Shown in pieces: positions 34,051 through 42,682 of a stretch of 64,000 nucleotides of DNA. Within the stretch, counting starts at the first letter, position 1. The number at the start of each line of letters is the position of its first letter. The notes beneath the pieces are model-generated. The model was not told where the DNA came from and ran no database searches. It saw only the letters and a program-made list of their open reading frames with translations. The position numbers and the translations under genes were made by a program. The DNA comes from Flavisolibacter ginsengisoli DSM 18119 (lineage in GTDB: Bacteria; Bacteroidota; Bacteroidia; Chitinophagales; Chitinophagaceae): NCBI RefSeq assembly GCF_900129295.1, contig NZ_FQUU01000017.1:31561-95560 (forward strand), read 5' to 3'.

Positions 34051-34190
34051 GTAATATTTACCCTAAAAGCTGACAGGGATAGAAATTGTAATGGCACAAA
34101 AAATTTGAAGTGTCTTCCCAATGACAAACATGTATTTTCAAAGCTTATCAGTATGATGTGTGAAGATCCCTTTTATCCTATCTTTCCTTA

Positions 34191-34754
34191 GTGGAAAAAT
34201 TACAGCAGGCCATTGACAGAATCTCACCGCTTAAGGAGGAAACCCGTGCTGATTTCATTGCTGCATGGAAGGCCTGGGAGGTGCCAAAAGATTACCTCCT
34301 GCTACGTGAAAACACCATTAGTGATTACATCTATTATATTGAAAAAGGCGTAGCCCGGATCTACTACAACAAGAATGATAAGGAAGTTACAGAATGGATT
34401 GCATTGGAAGACCAATTCTTTTTATCTATTACTTCATTCTTTAACCGAACTCCAAGCCACCTCGTCATTCAAACCATACAACCATCCATCGTTTATGGCA
34501 TTCATCATGATCAGTTCATGAAGCTGGCCAGCCAATACCATGATGTGGAACGACTGCTTCGTAAAATGGTCACTTCCTCGCTTATCCTTTCACAGGAGCG
34601 TATGAGATCCATACAGTTTGAAACAGCCCAGCAACGCTATAAAAAGCTTTTGAAACATTCGCCACAGATCATTCAGCAAGTACCTCTTTCCTATATTGCC
34701 TCCTTCCTGGGTATTACTTTAGAAACTTTAAGCCGCATCAGGGCGCAGAAATAG
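34191..34754 (+). CDS. Crp/Fnr family regulator
   Basis: A 187-residue protein beginning with GTG at 34191. The N-terminal cyclic-nucleotide-type beta barrel (DYLLLRENTISDYIYYIEKGVARIYY, EVTEWIALEDQFFLSITSFFN) lacks the cAMP-binding Arg/Ser pattern. The C-terminal helix-turn-helix is LSYIASFLGITLETLSRIRAQ. This type is abundant in Bacteroidota and usually has an unknown effector. It is 73 bp upstream of the GH3 gene, which may be its target. Confidence 0.9.
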   Translation: MEKLQQAIDRISPLKEETRADFIAAWKAWEVPKDYLLLRENTISDYIYYIEKGVARIYYNKNDKEVTEWIALEDQFFLSITSFFNRTPSHLVIQTIQPSIVYGIHHDQFMKLASQYHDVERLLRKMVTSSLILSQERMRSIQFETAQQRYKKLLKHSPQIIQQVPLSYIASFLGITLETLSRIRAQK

Positions 34755-34827
34755 ATCTCATGCTTTTTGACAAATGTCAAATCGCCGGGCTGCTTTTTGT
34801 TACAGCTTTAAGGTCTCAATCAGCTAT

Positions 34828-37158
34828 ATGAAATATGTATCGCTTCTTGCCACTTGTTTAATGATCTTTTCCACTGCCTTCAGCCAGTCTACAAAAGCCA
34901 AAGACCTTGTCAAAAAAATGACACAGGAAGAAAAAGTTAACCTCGTAGTGGGGATGGGGATGAATATCCCGGGTAAAATGGAAAATGGTACTGCAGTAGG
35001 ACAGATAAGTGATAAAGTGGCAGGTGCTGCCGGTGAAACCTTTGCCATTCCTCGTCTTGGTCTACCTAATACTGTAGTGGCTGACGGTCCTGCAGGTCTG
35101 CGTATTGAACCTAAAAGAAAAAATGACCCCAATACCTATTATGCCACAGCATGGCCTATAGCATCCTTACTGGCCAGCACATGGGATACTGAACTGGTGC
35201 AGCAGGTAGGAGAGGCCATGGGCAACGAGGTAAAAGAATATGGCGTTGATGTGCTGCTTGGTCCTGGTATGAACATTCACAGGAATCCTCTCGGTGGTAG
35301 AAATTTTGAATACTATTCAGAAGATCCATTGGTTTCAGGAAAAATGGCTGTTGCCATGGTGAATGGAATAGAATCCAATGGGGTAGGGACATCCATTAAG
35401 CATTTTGCCGCCAATAACCAGGAAACACACCGCAACTCTGTCAATACTATAGCCAGCGAAAGAGCATTGAGAGAAATTTATTTAAGGCCTTTCGAGATAG
35501 CAGTTAAAGAAGCGCAGCCATGGACAGTTATGAGTTCTTATAACCTGATCAATGGCACATTCACCTCAGAAAGCAGGGACCTTTTAACAACAATTCTTAG
35601 AAAGGAATGGGGTTTCAAAGGATTGGTAATGACGGATTGGTTTGGTGGAAAAGATGCCGTAGCACAATTAAAGGCAGGCAATGACCTGTTAATGCCTGGT
35701 ACACCTGGACAAAAGAAAGCCATTACAGAAGCACTGTCCAATGGTTCACTTGACATAAACACTTTAAATGAATCGGCAGTGAGAATAGTAGATTATATTA
35801 TAAACACCCAGGCCTTTAAAAAGTATGCATTCAGCAACAAACCTGATCTGAAAGCTCATGCCTTATTAGCCAGGCAGGCAGCCGCGGATGGAATGGTATT
35901 ATTAAAAAATAATTCAGCACTTCCCTTACATGGATCAGCAGGCACTATTGCTGCCTTTGGCAACACTTCCTACGATTTTATTTCTGGCGGAACCGGTAGT
36001 GGTGATGTAAATGAAGCCTATACAATTTCTTTGGTAGATGGTTTGACTAATGCCGGATTTATTATCGACAAGGAGTTATCATCCCTTTATAGTACCTATG
36101 TTACCGCAGAAAAAGCCAAACAGCCTAAGAAAACATTCTTTGAGGAGTTTGCGAATCCAACTCCGCGTATTCCCGAATTAGATATAGACCATAATTTAAT
36201 GGAAAGGAAAGCAAATGAAGCATCTGTTGCGTTAATCACTATTGGTAGGAATGCTGGAGAGGGCAGTGACCGTAAAGTTGAAAACGATTTTAATTTAAAA
36301 GCTTCAGAAGTGGCCTTAATTGATGCTGTTTCCAAGGCTTTTCATGCAAAAGGAAAAAAGGTTATCGTCATCATCAATAGTGGTGGCGTGATAGAAGTAA
36401 GCAGCTGGCAGGATAAGGCAGATGCACTATTGCTTTCCTGGCAGCCTGGCCTTGAAGCTGGCAATGCAGTAGCTGATGTATTAAGTGGTAAAGTAAATCC
36501 TTCTGGGCGTTTGGCTACAACATTCCCTGTGAAATATTCAGATGTGGCTTCATCAAAAAGCTTCCCAGGAAAAGAGTTTCCTGGAAAAGAAGAAACAGGA
36601 ATGTTGGGGATGAAAGTAATGCCTGCAGAAGTGACCTATAACGAAGGCATATATGTGGGCTATCGTTATTTCAACAGTTTTGGTGTAAAGCCTGCCTACG
36701 CATTTGGTTATGGCCTGAGTTATACCAGGTTTAATTACTCAGCACTCAAATTAAGCTCATCCACATTTGCTGGGAAATTAACAGCATCAGTAATCGTAAC
36801 CAATAGCGGTAGTGTTGCTGGAAAAGAAGTTGTACAATTATATATTACCGCATCAAAGGGAAAGCTGGATAAACCTTCATTGGAATTAAAAGCATTTACT
36901 AAGACAAGGGTTTTGCAACCAGGTCAATCACAAACAGTAAGTTTTACTATCAATGGGACTGATCTTGCATCTTTTGATACCGGCCGGTCAGCATGGATGG
37001 CTGATGCAGGTAAATACAGTGTCAAAATAGGCGCATCATCAGAAGACATCAAACTAGCGGCTGATTTTGGAGTTGCCAAAGAAATAGTAACTCAAAGAGT
37101 AAATAAGGCCTTGCTGCCCCAGGTTAGTATCAATGAAGAAAAACCTTTGGTTTATTGA
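34828..37158 (+). CDS. GH3 family beta-glucosidase
   Basis: A 776-residue secreted enzyme starting at ATG 34828 (signal peptide YVSLLATCLMIFSTAFSQ); the ATG at 34774 adds 18 atypical residues. The (beta/alpha)8 domain holds AVADGPAGLRIEP-like and KHFAANNQE motifs, and the nucleophile is D in GLVMTDWFGG. The alpha/beta sandwich domain follows (DGMVLLKNNSALPLHG), and a fibronectin-III-like domain ends the protein (KEVVQLYI). The length and order are typical. It hydrolyses beta-glucosides in the periplasm; the exact substrate is unknown. Confidence 0.92.
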   Translation: MKYVSLLATCLMIFSTAFSQSTKAKDLVKKMTQEEKVNLVVGMGMNIPGKMENGTAVGQISDKVAGAAGETFAIPRLGLPNTVVADGPAGLRIEPKRKNDPNTYYATAWPIASLLASTWDTELVQQVGEAMGNEVKEYGVDVLLGPGMNIHRNPLGGRNFEYYSEDPLVSGKMAVAMVNGIESNGVGTSIKHFAANNQETHRNSVNTIASERALREIYLRPFEIAVKEAQPWTVMSSYNLINGTFTSESRDLLTTILRKEWGFKGLVMTDWFGGKDAVAQLKAGNDLLMPGTPGQKKAITEALSNGSLDINTLNESAVRIVDYIINTQAFKKYAFSNKPDLKAHALLARQAAADGMVLLKNNSALPLHGSAGTIAAFGNTSYDFISGGTGSGDVNEAYTISLVDGLTNAGFIIDKELSSLYSTYVTAEKAKQPKKTFFEEFANPTPRIPELDIDHNLMERKANEASVALITIGRNAGEGSDRKVENDFNLKASEVALIDAVSKAFHAKGKKVIVIINSGGVIEVSSWQDKADALLLSWQPGLEAGNAVADVLSGKVNPSGRLATTFPVKYSDVASSKSFPGKEFPGKEETGMLGMKVMPAEVTYNEGIYVGYRYFNSFGVKPAYAFGYGLSYTRFNYSALKLSSSTFAGKLTASVIVTNSGSVAGKEVVQLYITASKGKLDKPSLELKAFTKTRVLQPGQSQTVSFTINGTDLASFDTGRSAWMADAGKYSVKIGASSEDIKLAADFGVAKEIVTQRVNKALLPQVSINEEKPLVY

Positions 37159-37199
37159 TCAGGGTATACAATTTAAATGAATTTGAATAGAGCATAAAT

Positions 37200-37228
37200 T
37201 AATGAAAGCCCTCTAAGGGCTTTCATTA
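37200..37228. terminator. Likely terminator after the GH3 gene
   Basis: A perfect 13-bp stem, arms 37200-37212 and 37216-37228 (core GAAAGCCCT/AGGGCTTTC), with a three-base loop. The T run is weak, so it may also act as an mRNA 3' stabiliser. The rest of the 416-bp gap 37159-37574 shows no gene. Confidence 0.6.
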
Positions 37229-37574
37229 TAAGTATGTATTAAGCCACGTTATCTAAACGTGTTTAGTTGGCTTATTTAGTTTAGTTACAATTTCCTGCAA
37301 GTGGTTGTGCCTTCCTGGCTCAATTGTATTGAAAGCAGATATAGTTCATTGCTGCTATGTAGTAATACTTTTGTTTACCCTTTTTTTCCCGGGGCAATAC
37401 CCGTTCATTACCCGTTCACCTACGGGGATAGTACGGGTTACTTCTGGGATACAACGGATTTGATGCGGAATATCATAGCTTTTACTGGTGCGCAGGTAAA
37501 ACGTTGTGTAGGGTATGCGTGGAGGTAGTTTATTAACAACTAATTAAACAACTGAGTATTTATAAGCAGGCTTA

Positions 37575-38288
37575 TTATACATGTAACAATATATTCACCA
37601 GTTCTTTTGGTTTACTGAAAAATGGTGAATGACTGGTAGGAAGACTGTATATTTTTTCACAAGGCATTTCTGTATACATCTTTCTTTGAATGAAGGGAGT
37701 TACTGCTCTATCCTCAGTGCATTCAATATAAACCCTTGGTACAGTACCATAGTTTTCCTCAGTTAGATGTAAAGGCATAATGCCTGATTCAACCGGTTCG
37801 TGGCTCAGTAATACTTTTGCCAGTTCTGTAATGTCATCTTCGCAATCATGATACAAACCTTTCTTGTAAATGGTGGGCTGTAGTGTATGCGAGTTAGTCT
37901 CCGGGTAATGTGTAACATAGGGCTTCAACCATCCTTCAGTATCCTGTATGGAATATTCTCTTTGCGTTTTGCCATGGGGAATAAGATAGGCAGCCAGGTA
38001 AACCAGCTTCTCAATTTTATTTGGACGGTATTCGGCTGCCTGGGAGATCATAATGCCATTCTTGCTATGGCCAACAAGAATTACTTTACCAGTGATATTG
38101 TCTATTATTTCACAGATCTTTTCTACTGTCGATTTCATGGTTACTTCCTGTATGGGTGTTTTGTCTCTTCCCATGCCTGGAAGATTTATGGCCAAAGCCC
38201 TGTGGCCTGCTTTCTCCAACAATGGAACAACTTTATGCCAGTTCCAGGCACTGTGCCAGGAACCATGAATCAAAATGAATGTTTTCAT
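37575..38288 (-). CDS. Alpha/beta hydrolase
   Basis: A 237-residue alpha/beta hydrolase. HGSWHSAWNWHKVVPLLEKAGH carries the oxyanion region, GHSKNG the nucleophile serine, and the C-terminal part the catalytic Asp (CTEDRAVTPF) and His (PTSHSPFFSKP). The size and HGSWHxAWxW start resemble the plant methylesterase/hydroxynitrile-lyase-like branch. There is no signal peptide, so it is cytoplasmic. The substrate is unknown. Confidence 0.9.
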   Translation of the reverse strand: MKTFILIHGSWHSAWNWHKVVPLLEKAGHRALAINLPGMGRDKTPIQEVTMKSTVEKICEIIDNITGKVILVGHSKNGIMISQAAEYRPNKIEKLVYLAAYLIPHGKTQREYSIQDTEGWLKPYVTHYPETNSHTLQPTIYKKGLYHDCEDDITELAKVLLSHEPVESGIMPLHLTEENYGTVPRVYIECTEDRAVTPFIQRKMYTEMPCEKIYSLPTSHSPFFSKPKELVNILLHV

Positions 38289-38352
38289 GCTAATCGTTTA
38301 TGATGTAAAACTGTTGTAATGAGAAGAGTAGAGCAACCCGAATATTGCTATT

Positions 38353-39201
38353 CTAAAGAGCATGATTAGTCCTGGCAGCCTCCCAGCCAATCATGGCTGT
38401 TTTACGATGAGATCCCCAATGGTAATTGCCAAATGTGCCTGCAGACTGTATTACACGATGGCAGGGAATGATAAATGCAACAGGATTTTGACCTATGGCA
38501 GTACCAACAGCTCTTAATGCATTGGGATTGTCAATGCCACTGGCAATGGTTTTATACGTGGTAAGAGCACCCATAGGAATCTTCAGCAATGCTTCCCAAA
38601 CTTTCAACTGGAATGCGGTTCCTTTCAGGTGAAGCTTGACCTGGTCCAGTTTGCTCCAATCGTGTGAAAAAATGTAAAGAGCATTTTGCTGAATAAGATC
38701 CGTGATCTGTTTATAAGTGGCATTTGGAAATCGTTGTTGCAATTCAAAAATAGCCTGCTGTTCATCATTAGTAAAAGCCATGTAACAGATGCCCTTTGGG
38801 GTTGAGGCTACCAATATATTTCCAAAAGGACTTTCAGCAAAGCTAAAGTTGATGGATAGATTTTCGCCCCCGTTTTTGTATTCCCCGGGGGTCATCCCTT
38901 CTATATTTATAAAAAGGTCATGCAACCTGCCCGTGCCGGAAAGCCCTGTTTCAAATGCTGCGTCAAACAATGTAGTGCCCTTTTCCTTTAAAATGGTTTT
39001 AGCGTGATCGATTGTGAGGAACTGCAGGAACTTTTTTGGACTAACACCTGCCCATTCTGAGAACATTCTTTGAAAATGAAAGGGGCTAACATGTATTTTT
39101 TCAGCTACATCATCCAGTGATGGTTGCTTCCTGAAGTTTTGCGTTAAGTATTCAATGGCTTCGGCAATTCTATTAAAATTGTAATGCGCTTGCTGGTTCA
39201 T
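38353..39201 (-). CDS. ada: AraC-type HTH / methylated-DNA cysteine methyltransferase fusion
   Basis: A 282-residue protein with an N-terminal AraC-type double helix-turn-helix (about 10-105; SLDDVAEKIHVSPFHFQRMFSEWAGVSPKKFL) and a C-terminal O6-alkylguanine transferase domain (about 115-275) with the active-site PCHRV in VAFIIPCHRVIQSAG. The N-terminal zinc cysteine domain of E. coli Ada is missing, so it probably repairs O6-alkylguanine and may regulate genes without sensing methylphosphotriesters. The 292 bp upstream (39202-39493) show no further gene. Confidence 0.92.
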   Translation of the reverse strand: MNQQAHYNFNRIAEAIEYLTQNFRKQPSLDDVAEKIHVSPFHFQRMFSEWAGVSPKKFLQFLTIDHAKTILKEKGTTLFDAAFETGLSGTGRLHDLFINIEGMTPGEYKNGGENLSINFSFAESPFGNILVASTPKGICYMAFTNDEQQAIFELQQRFPNATYKQITDLIQQNALYIFSHDWSKLDQVKLHLKGTAFQLKVWEALLKIPMGALTTYKTIASGIDNPNALRAVGTAIGQNPVAFIIPCHRVIQSAGTFGNYHWGSHRKTAMIGWEAARTNHAL

Positions 39202-39493
39202 TACTGTTGCAATTGGTTTGACAAAGCTATTTTACGTTGTGGCGTTTGCAACCCGAATCTTGCTTGAATGTAAATTTATTCCTTATTCAGAATTCAATTT
39301 ATAAAATATAGGGGATTGGGCTTTTGTTCAAAGTAAAGCTGAGTGTTTAAGTAAAACATTCCTATAGGTAAATTATTTAAACATCTTCATTTAAAATTTC
39401 TTAAATCTAAATACATCCTCTTTTCGTAAGTATCATCAATTGCTTTCAAACTATACATTGAAGCAATCAGTTTTTCACCTTTAATTAATACAA

Positions 39494-40216
39494 ATGGAAA
39501 TCATGAATCGAAAAAGCAAGGAACCTTCCTTTGGAGAGGAGCTTGCACAATCGCAGGTATCAAGGAGAAAGTTTCTCCATTTTAGTGGGTTGGCAGGCGT
39601 ATCTGTTTTGGCAATTGGATCAATGACGGGCATCCAGGGGTGCAAGAAAGACGATACGACTAATAATAATGATGGTATCAATTTAGGGAGTGGTGATGTA
39701 GGCATATTGAACTATGCCTATGCGCTTGAGCAATTGGAGGCTGCCTTTTATACGCAAGTCATCCAATCGCAGTATTCAGGTATTACGGCTGCTGAAACTA
39801 GTTACCTGACCGACATCAGGGATCATGAGATTGCGCACCGTGAATTCTTCAAAACTGCGCTTGGAACCAAGGCCATCCAGGCACTGGAAGTAGATTTTAG
39901 CTCCATCAATTTTGGCACCCGTGCGAGTGTATTAGCTACTGCAAAAGCTTTTGAAGACCTTGGTGTTTCTGCCTATAATGGCGCTGGTAAATTACTTACA
40001 GATGCCAACTATTTATTAGTGGCCGGAAAAATAGTATCAGTTGAGGCCAGGCATGCTGCATTGATAAGAGAGTTATTGTCGCCAAATTCTTTTGCTGCCA
40101 ATGATGTTGTAGATGCAAATGGACTGGATAAGGCCAGGACGCCTGGAGAAGTACTTTCTATTGCAGGAACCTACCTTAAATCCAAATTGAACGCTTCAAA
40201 TTTACCAACCAGTTAA
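39494..40216 (+). CDS. Tat-exported ferritin-like lipoprotein
   Basis: A 240-residue protein with a twin-arginine signal (SRRKFL at 23-28) and a lipobox-like IQGC (C50). The mature part is a ferritin-like four-helix bundle with carboxylate and histidine ligands: EQLEAAFYTQV, IRDHEIAHREFF, FEDLGVSAYNG and SVEARHAALIRE. This is the Ferritin_2-type family, which is often exported. Its job is unknown. Export in folded form fits a metal cofactor loaded in the cytoplasm. It is followed after 10 bp by a paralog. Confidence 0.88.
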   Translation: MEIMNRKSKEPSFGEELAQSQVSRRKFLHFSGLAGVSVLAIGSMTGIQGCKKDDTTNNNDGINLGSGDVGILNYAYALEQLEAAFYTQVIQSQYSGITAAETSYLTDIRDHEIAHREFFKTALGTKAIQALEVDFSSINFGTRASVLATAKAFEDLGVSAYNGAGKLLTDANYLLVAGKIVSVEARHAALIRELLSPNSFAANDVVDANGLDKARTPGEVLSIAGTYLKSKLNASNLPTS

Positions 40217-40226
40217 AAAGATATTT

Positions 40227-41066
40227 ATGAATCTACATAATGTAATCACAGAAATAGAAAAGGTCGATCCGGAAGTGTATGACCGACTTGACGGCAGAAG
40301 AGGTGCTTTGAAACAATTCTCGGGTATTGCAGGAAAAGTAGCTTTAGCTTCACTCCCCCTCATGCTTAGTTCCCTGTTCAAAAAGACATATGGACAAAGC
40401 ACTAGCTCCATTGTAAATGTGTTGAACTTTGCTTTAACACTGGAATATCTTGAATCTGAATTTTATAAAAAGGGTGTTGGCACTCCGGGGTTGATTGCCA
40501 ATGCAGACATAGCTGGCTTTACGGTTATTCGTGATCATGAAGTAGCCCATGTAGCTGTACTCAGGCAAACTATAATGCAATTAGGTGGCACGCCTGTTTC
40601 ATTAACGGGAGCCAATTTTGATTATACAGCAGGCAACGGATCAATGAACGGTCCCTATGCCACAGTATTCAGTAATTATGATACATTCCTCGCCGTTTCC
40701 CAGGCTTTTGAGGACACTGGTGTAAGAGCTTATAAAGGCCAGGCAGGAAACCTGATCAGCAATAATGATGTATTAACTGCCGCGCTCCAGATACATTCTG
40801 TGGAAGCAAGACATGCTTCCTATGTGCGCCATTTGCGGCAGGCAAGAGGAGTTACAGCTAATAAGCCCTGGATCACAGGCAATAATGCTGGTGGTATTCC
40901 GGGAGTGGAAGCTGTTTATGCAGGTGAAGAGAACACCTCCCAGGCTGGTGTGCAGATCACGGGAATAAACGGAACAAGCATATCTGCCAACGCGGCCTCG
41001 GAAGCGTTTGATGAACCATTGACGCAGGCACAGGTCACGTCCATAGTAGATCCTTTTATAGTATAG
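40227..41066 (+). CDS. Tat-exported ferritin-like protein, paralog
   Basis: A 279-residue ferritin-like protein homologous to the upstream gene: ALTLEYLESEFYKKG, VIRDHEVAHVAVLRQ, FEDTGVRAYKGQ and HSVEARHASYVRHLRQ. The N-terminus has RRGALKQFSGIAGKVALASL, a Tat-like signal without a lipobox. The C-terminal about 60 residues form an extra tail (NAGGIPGVEAVYAGEENTSQ and on). The two genes form an operon that ends at the terminator at 41096. Confidence 0.88.
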   Translation: MNLHNVITEIEKVDPEVYDRLDGRRGALKQFSGIAGKVALASLPLMLSSLFKKTYGQSTSSIVNVLNFALTLEYLESEFYKKGVGTPGLIANADIAGFTVIRDHEVAHVAVLRQTIMQLGGTPVSLTGANFDYTAGNGSMNGPYATVFSNYDTFLAVSQAFEDTGVRAYKGQAGNLISNNDVLTAALQIHSVEARHASYVRHLRQARGVTANKPWITGNNAGGIPGVEAVYAGEENTSQAGVQITGINGTSISANAASEAFDEPLTQAQVTSIVDPFIV

Positions 41067-41095
41067 CATTTCTCTTTTGTTCCGTATAGATGTGG

Positions 41096-41127
41096 GAAGC
41101 CGGAGTTTTCGGCTTCTTACTTTTTTA
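41096..41127 (+). terminator. Intrinsic terminator between the ferritin pair and tatA
   Basis: GAAGCCG (41096-41102) and CGGCTTC (41110-41116) form a perfect 7-bp stem with a seven-base loop, followed by TTACTTTTTT. Confidence 0.8.
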
Positions 41128-41147
41128 AAAAAATAAAAAATTAACTC

Positions 41148-41327
41148 ATGGGCCCTTTAGGTTTTAATGAAATCCTGATCATACTGGTTATAGTACTACT
41201 TCTGTTTGGTGCTAAAAAAATACCTGAATTGATGCGCGGTGTGGGAAGAGGCATGAAAGAATTTACTGATGCCAAAAACAATGTACGCAATGAATGGGAA
41301 GCTGGCATGAAGGAAGAAAGTAAATGA
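41148..41327 (+). CDS. tatA: Twin-arginine translocase protein TatA/TatE
   Basis: A 59-residue protein: a short N-terminal membrane helix ([23 protein letters not shown]) with the typical FG-x-KK-x-PEL hinge, then an amphipathic helix ([16 protein letters not shown]) and a charged tail. The length and layout are those of TatA/TatE and not TatB. It forms the pore of the Tat system. Its place 80 bp after two Tat substrates suggests a dedicated role, though a terminator separates them; tatC is not in the window. Confidence 0.9.
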   Translation: MGPLGFNEILIILVIVLLLFGAKKIPELMRGVGRGMKEFTDAKNNVRNEWEAGMKEESK

Positions 41328-41509
41328 TTTATATGCCCGCAATCAAGGAACATTCTAAGGGTTTGGCTCATTACTATTAGATGTATAGAGCAACTCCCCA
41401 TAATTTGTAATAATTGTTCCTGTAAGCCTTGTGAAAAGAAGTTTTTGACCGTTACAGGTACATCATTGAACTTTCGAAGGAAGGATGGTATCTTTAGGCA
41501 CCAGGACAT

Positions 41510-41917
41510 ATGAAAAAAGTATTGCAATCAGGACTAATTGTCGGTGTCATCTTATTTATTGTAAGTTATGGAGGATTGTTTCTTACCATCAGGTATGTCC
41601 CTGAGCTTTTTGTGATGTATAATAATCCCCTGTTTGAATCGGATGGCAGCCGCGATTACCTGTTTTATTCTCATGCCTTTATTATCAGCTTTGCCCTGGC
41701 CTGGTTCTGGGAAAGGTTTAAAGGATTATTCCATGGATCTTTTGTACTGAGAGGTTTGGAATTTGGTGTGGTTTATTCACTGGTAGCATTGCTTCCGGTC
41801 ATGTGGATCACATTCAGCTCACTGGACATTACACTTGTTATGGTATTAAGCTGGTTTTTCTATGGGTTGTTCCAGGCTGTTGTGGCAGGTATCCTCTTTG
41901 CAAAGATCAATCCCTGA
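41510..41917 (+). CDS. Four-helix membrane protein, unknown
   Basis: A 135-residue protein with four predicted membrane helices (about 5-28, 50-66, 82-102 and 107-131). There is no family signature I recognise. The start follows a 182-bp gap after tatA, and it converges with the YceI gene (nine bases between the stops). Confidence 0.7.
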   Translation: MKKVLQSGLIVGVILFIVSYGGLFLTIRYVPELFVMYNNPLFESDGSRDYLFYSHAFIISFALAWFWERFKGLFHGSFVLRGLEFGVVYSLVALLPVMWITFSSLDITLVMVLSWFFYGLFQAVVAGILFAKINP

Positions 41918-41926
41918 TCTTACTGC

Positions 41927-42514
41927 TTAATTGAGCACTTTTATCCTGAGGTTAAATTCCACGCTTAACTCATTCCTGGTGCGGATCATGCCACCTAATT
42001 TTCGGGGAGGACTTATATTGAAATCTGAAAAGTTCACTACCCTTGATCCAACAAGGTTGATATAATTATTATCGGCAGATACTACTTTATAGTCCACATC
42101 AAAACGTTTGGAGACACCTGCTAATTCTATAAACACTGCACCCTTTGTGATAGATTGCCGGGCATTTGCATCGGGGTACCTGGTAATATTCAGGAACCTG
42201 ATAACAAGTTTAGGGTACTCTTTAGCTTTTAATGTTTTGCGAAGATCTGCTGTCATGATCCCATTATGGCAATCAAAATTCTGAACATCCAATTGAATAT
42301 TGCCGCTAAGCAGCACAGGGTTCACATTGCGGTTGACTAATATTGTATCAGGCTTACTATAATTGGATATGGCACAACTAAAATTATTGACATTAGTGCT
42401 CCCATCAACTTTCAGGGAACAACCGTTAATAATGACCCACCTGGTTATAACAGTTTTACCCGGTGGGGTGAACGCTGATAACAGGATCAATAAGTATGCT
42501 AACGGCTTCACCAT
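41927..42514 (-). CDS. YceI-like secreted protein
   Basis: A 195-residue protein with a signal peptide (LAYLLILLSAF) and a YceI-like lipocalin fold: LKVDGSTNVNNFSCAI at the start (the usual hydrophobic ligand-tunnel entry), FDCHNGIMTADLRKTLKAKEYPKLVIRFLN in the middle, and the final strand RNELSVEFNLRIKVL. YceI proteins bind polyisoprenoids in the periplasm; that function is inferred from the family. Confidence 0.82.
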   Translation of the reverse strand: MVKPLAYLLILLSAFTPPGKTVITRWVIINGCSLKVDGSTNVNNFSCAISNYSKPDTILVNRNVNPVLLSGNIQLDVQNFDCHNGIMTADLRKTLKAKEYPKLVIRFLNITRYPDANARQSITKGAVFIELAGVSKRFDVDYKVVSADNNYINLVGSRVVNFSDFNISPPRKLGGMIRTRNELSVEFNLRIKVLN

Positions 42515-42682
42515 TCTTTATTCTTGCAGGTATAATACCAGACTGCTTTAAAAGTGAATTTACTCATCGTCTTCAATCTGTCCAACTAATCTTGAATTAT
42601 ATACTCCGATGAATTAACAAGGTTGTCAGCTTATTGCACTTTTCAAGTGCTTATAGATTATTAACAAGCCAATCATGGCATA

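Noticed and set aside
37301..37528. 75-codon open frame after the GH3 gene
   Set aside because: No family, no signal, odd composition, and no start signal; probably chance.
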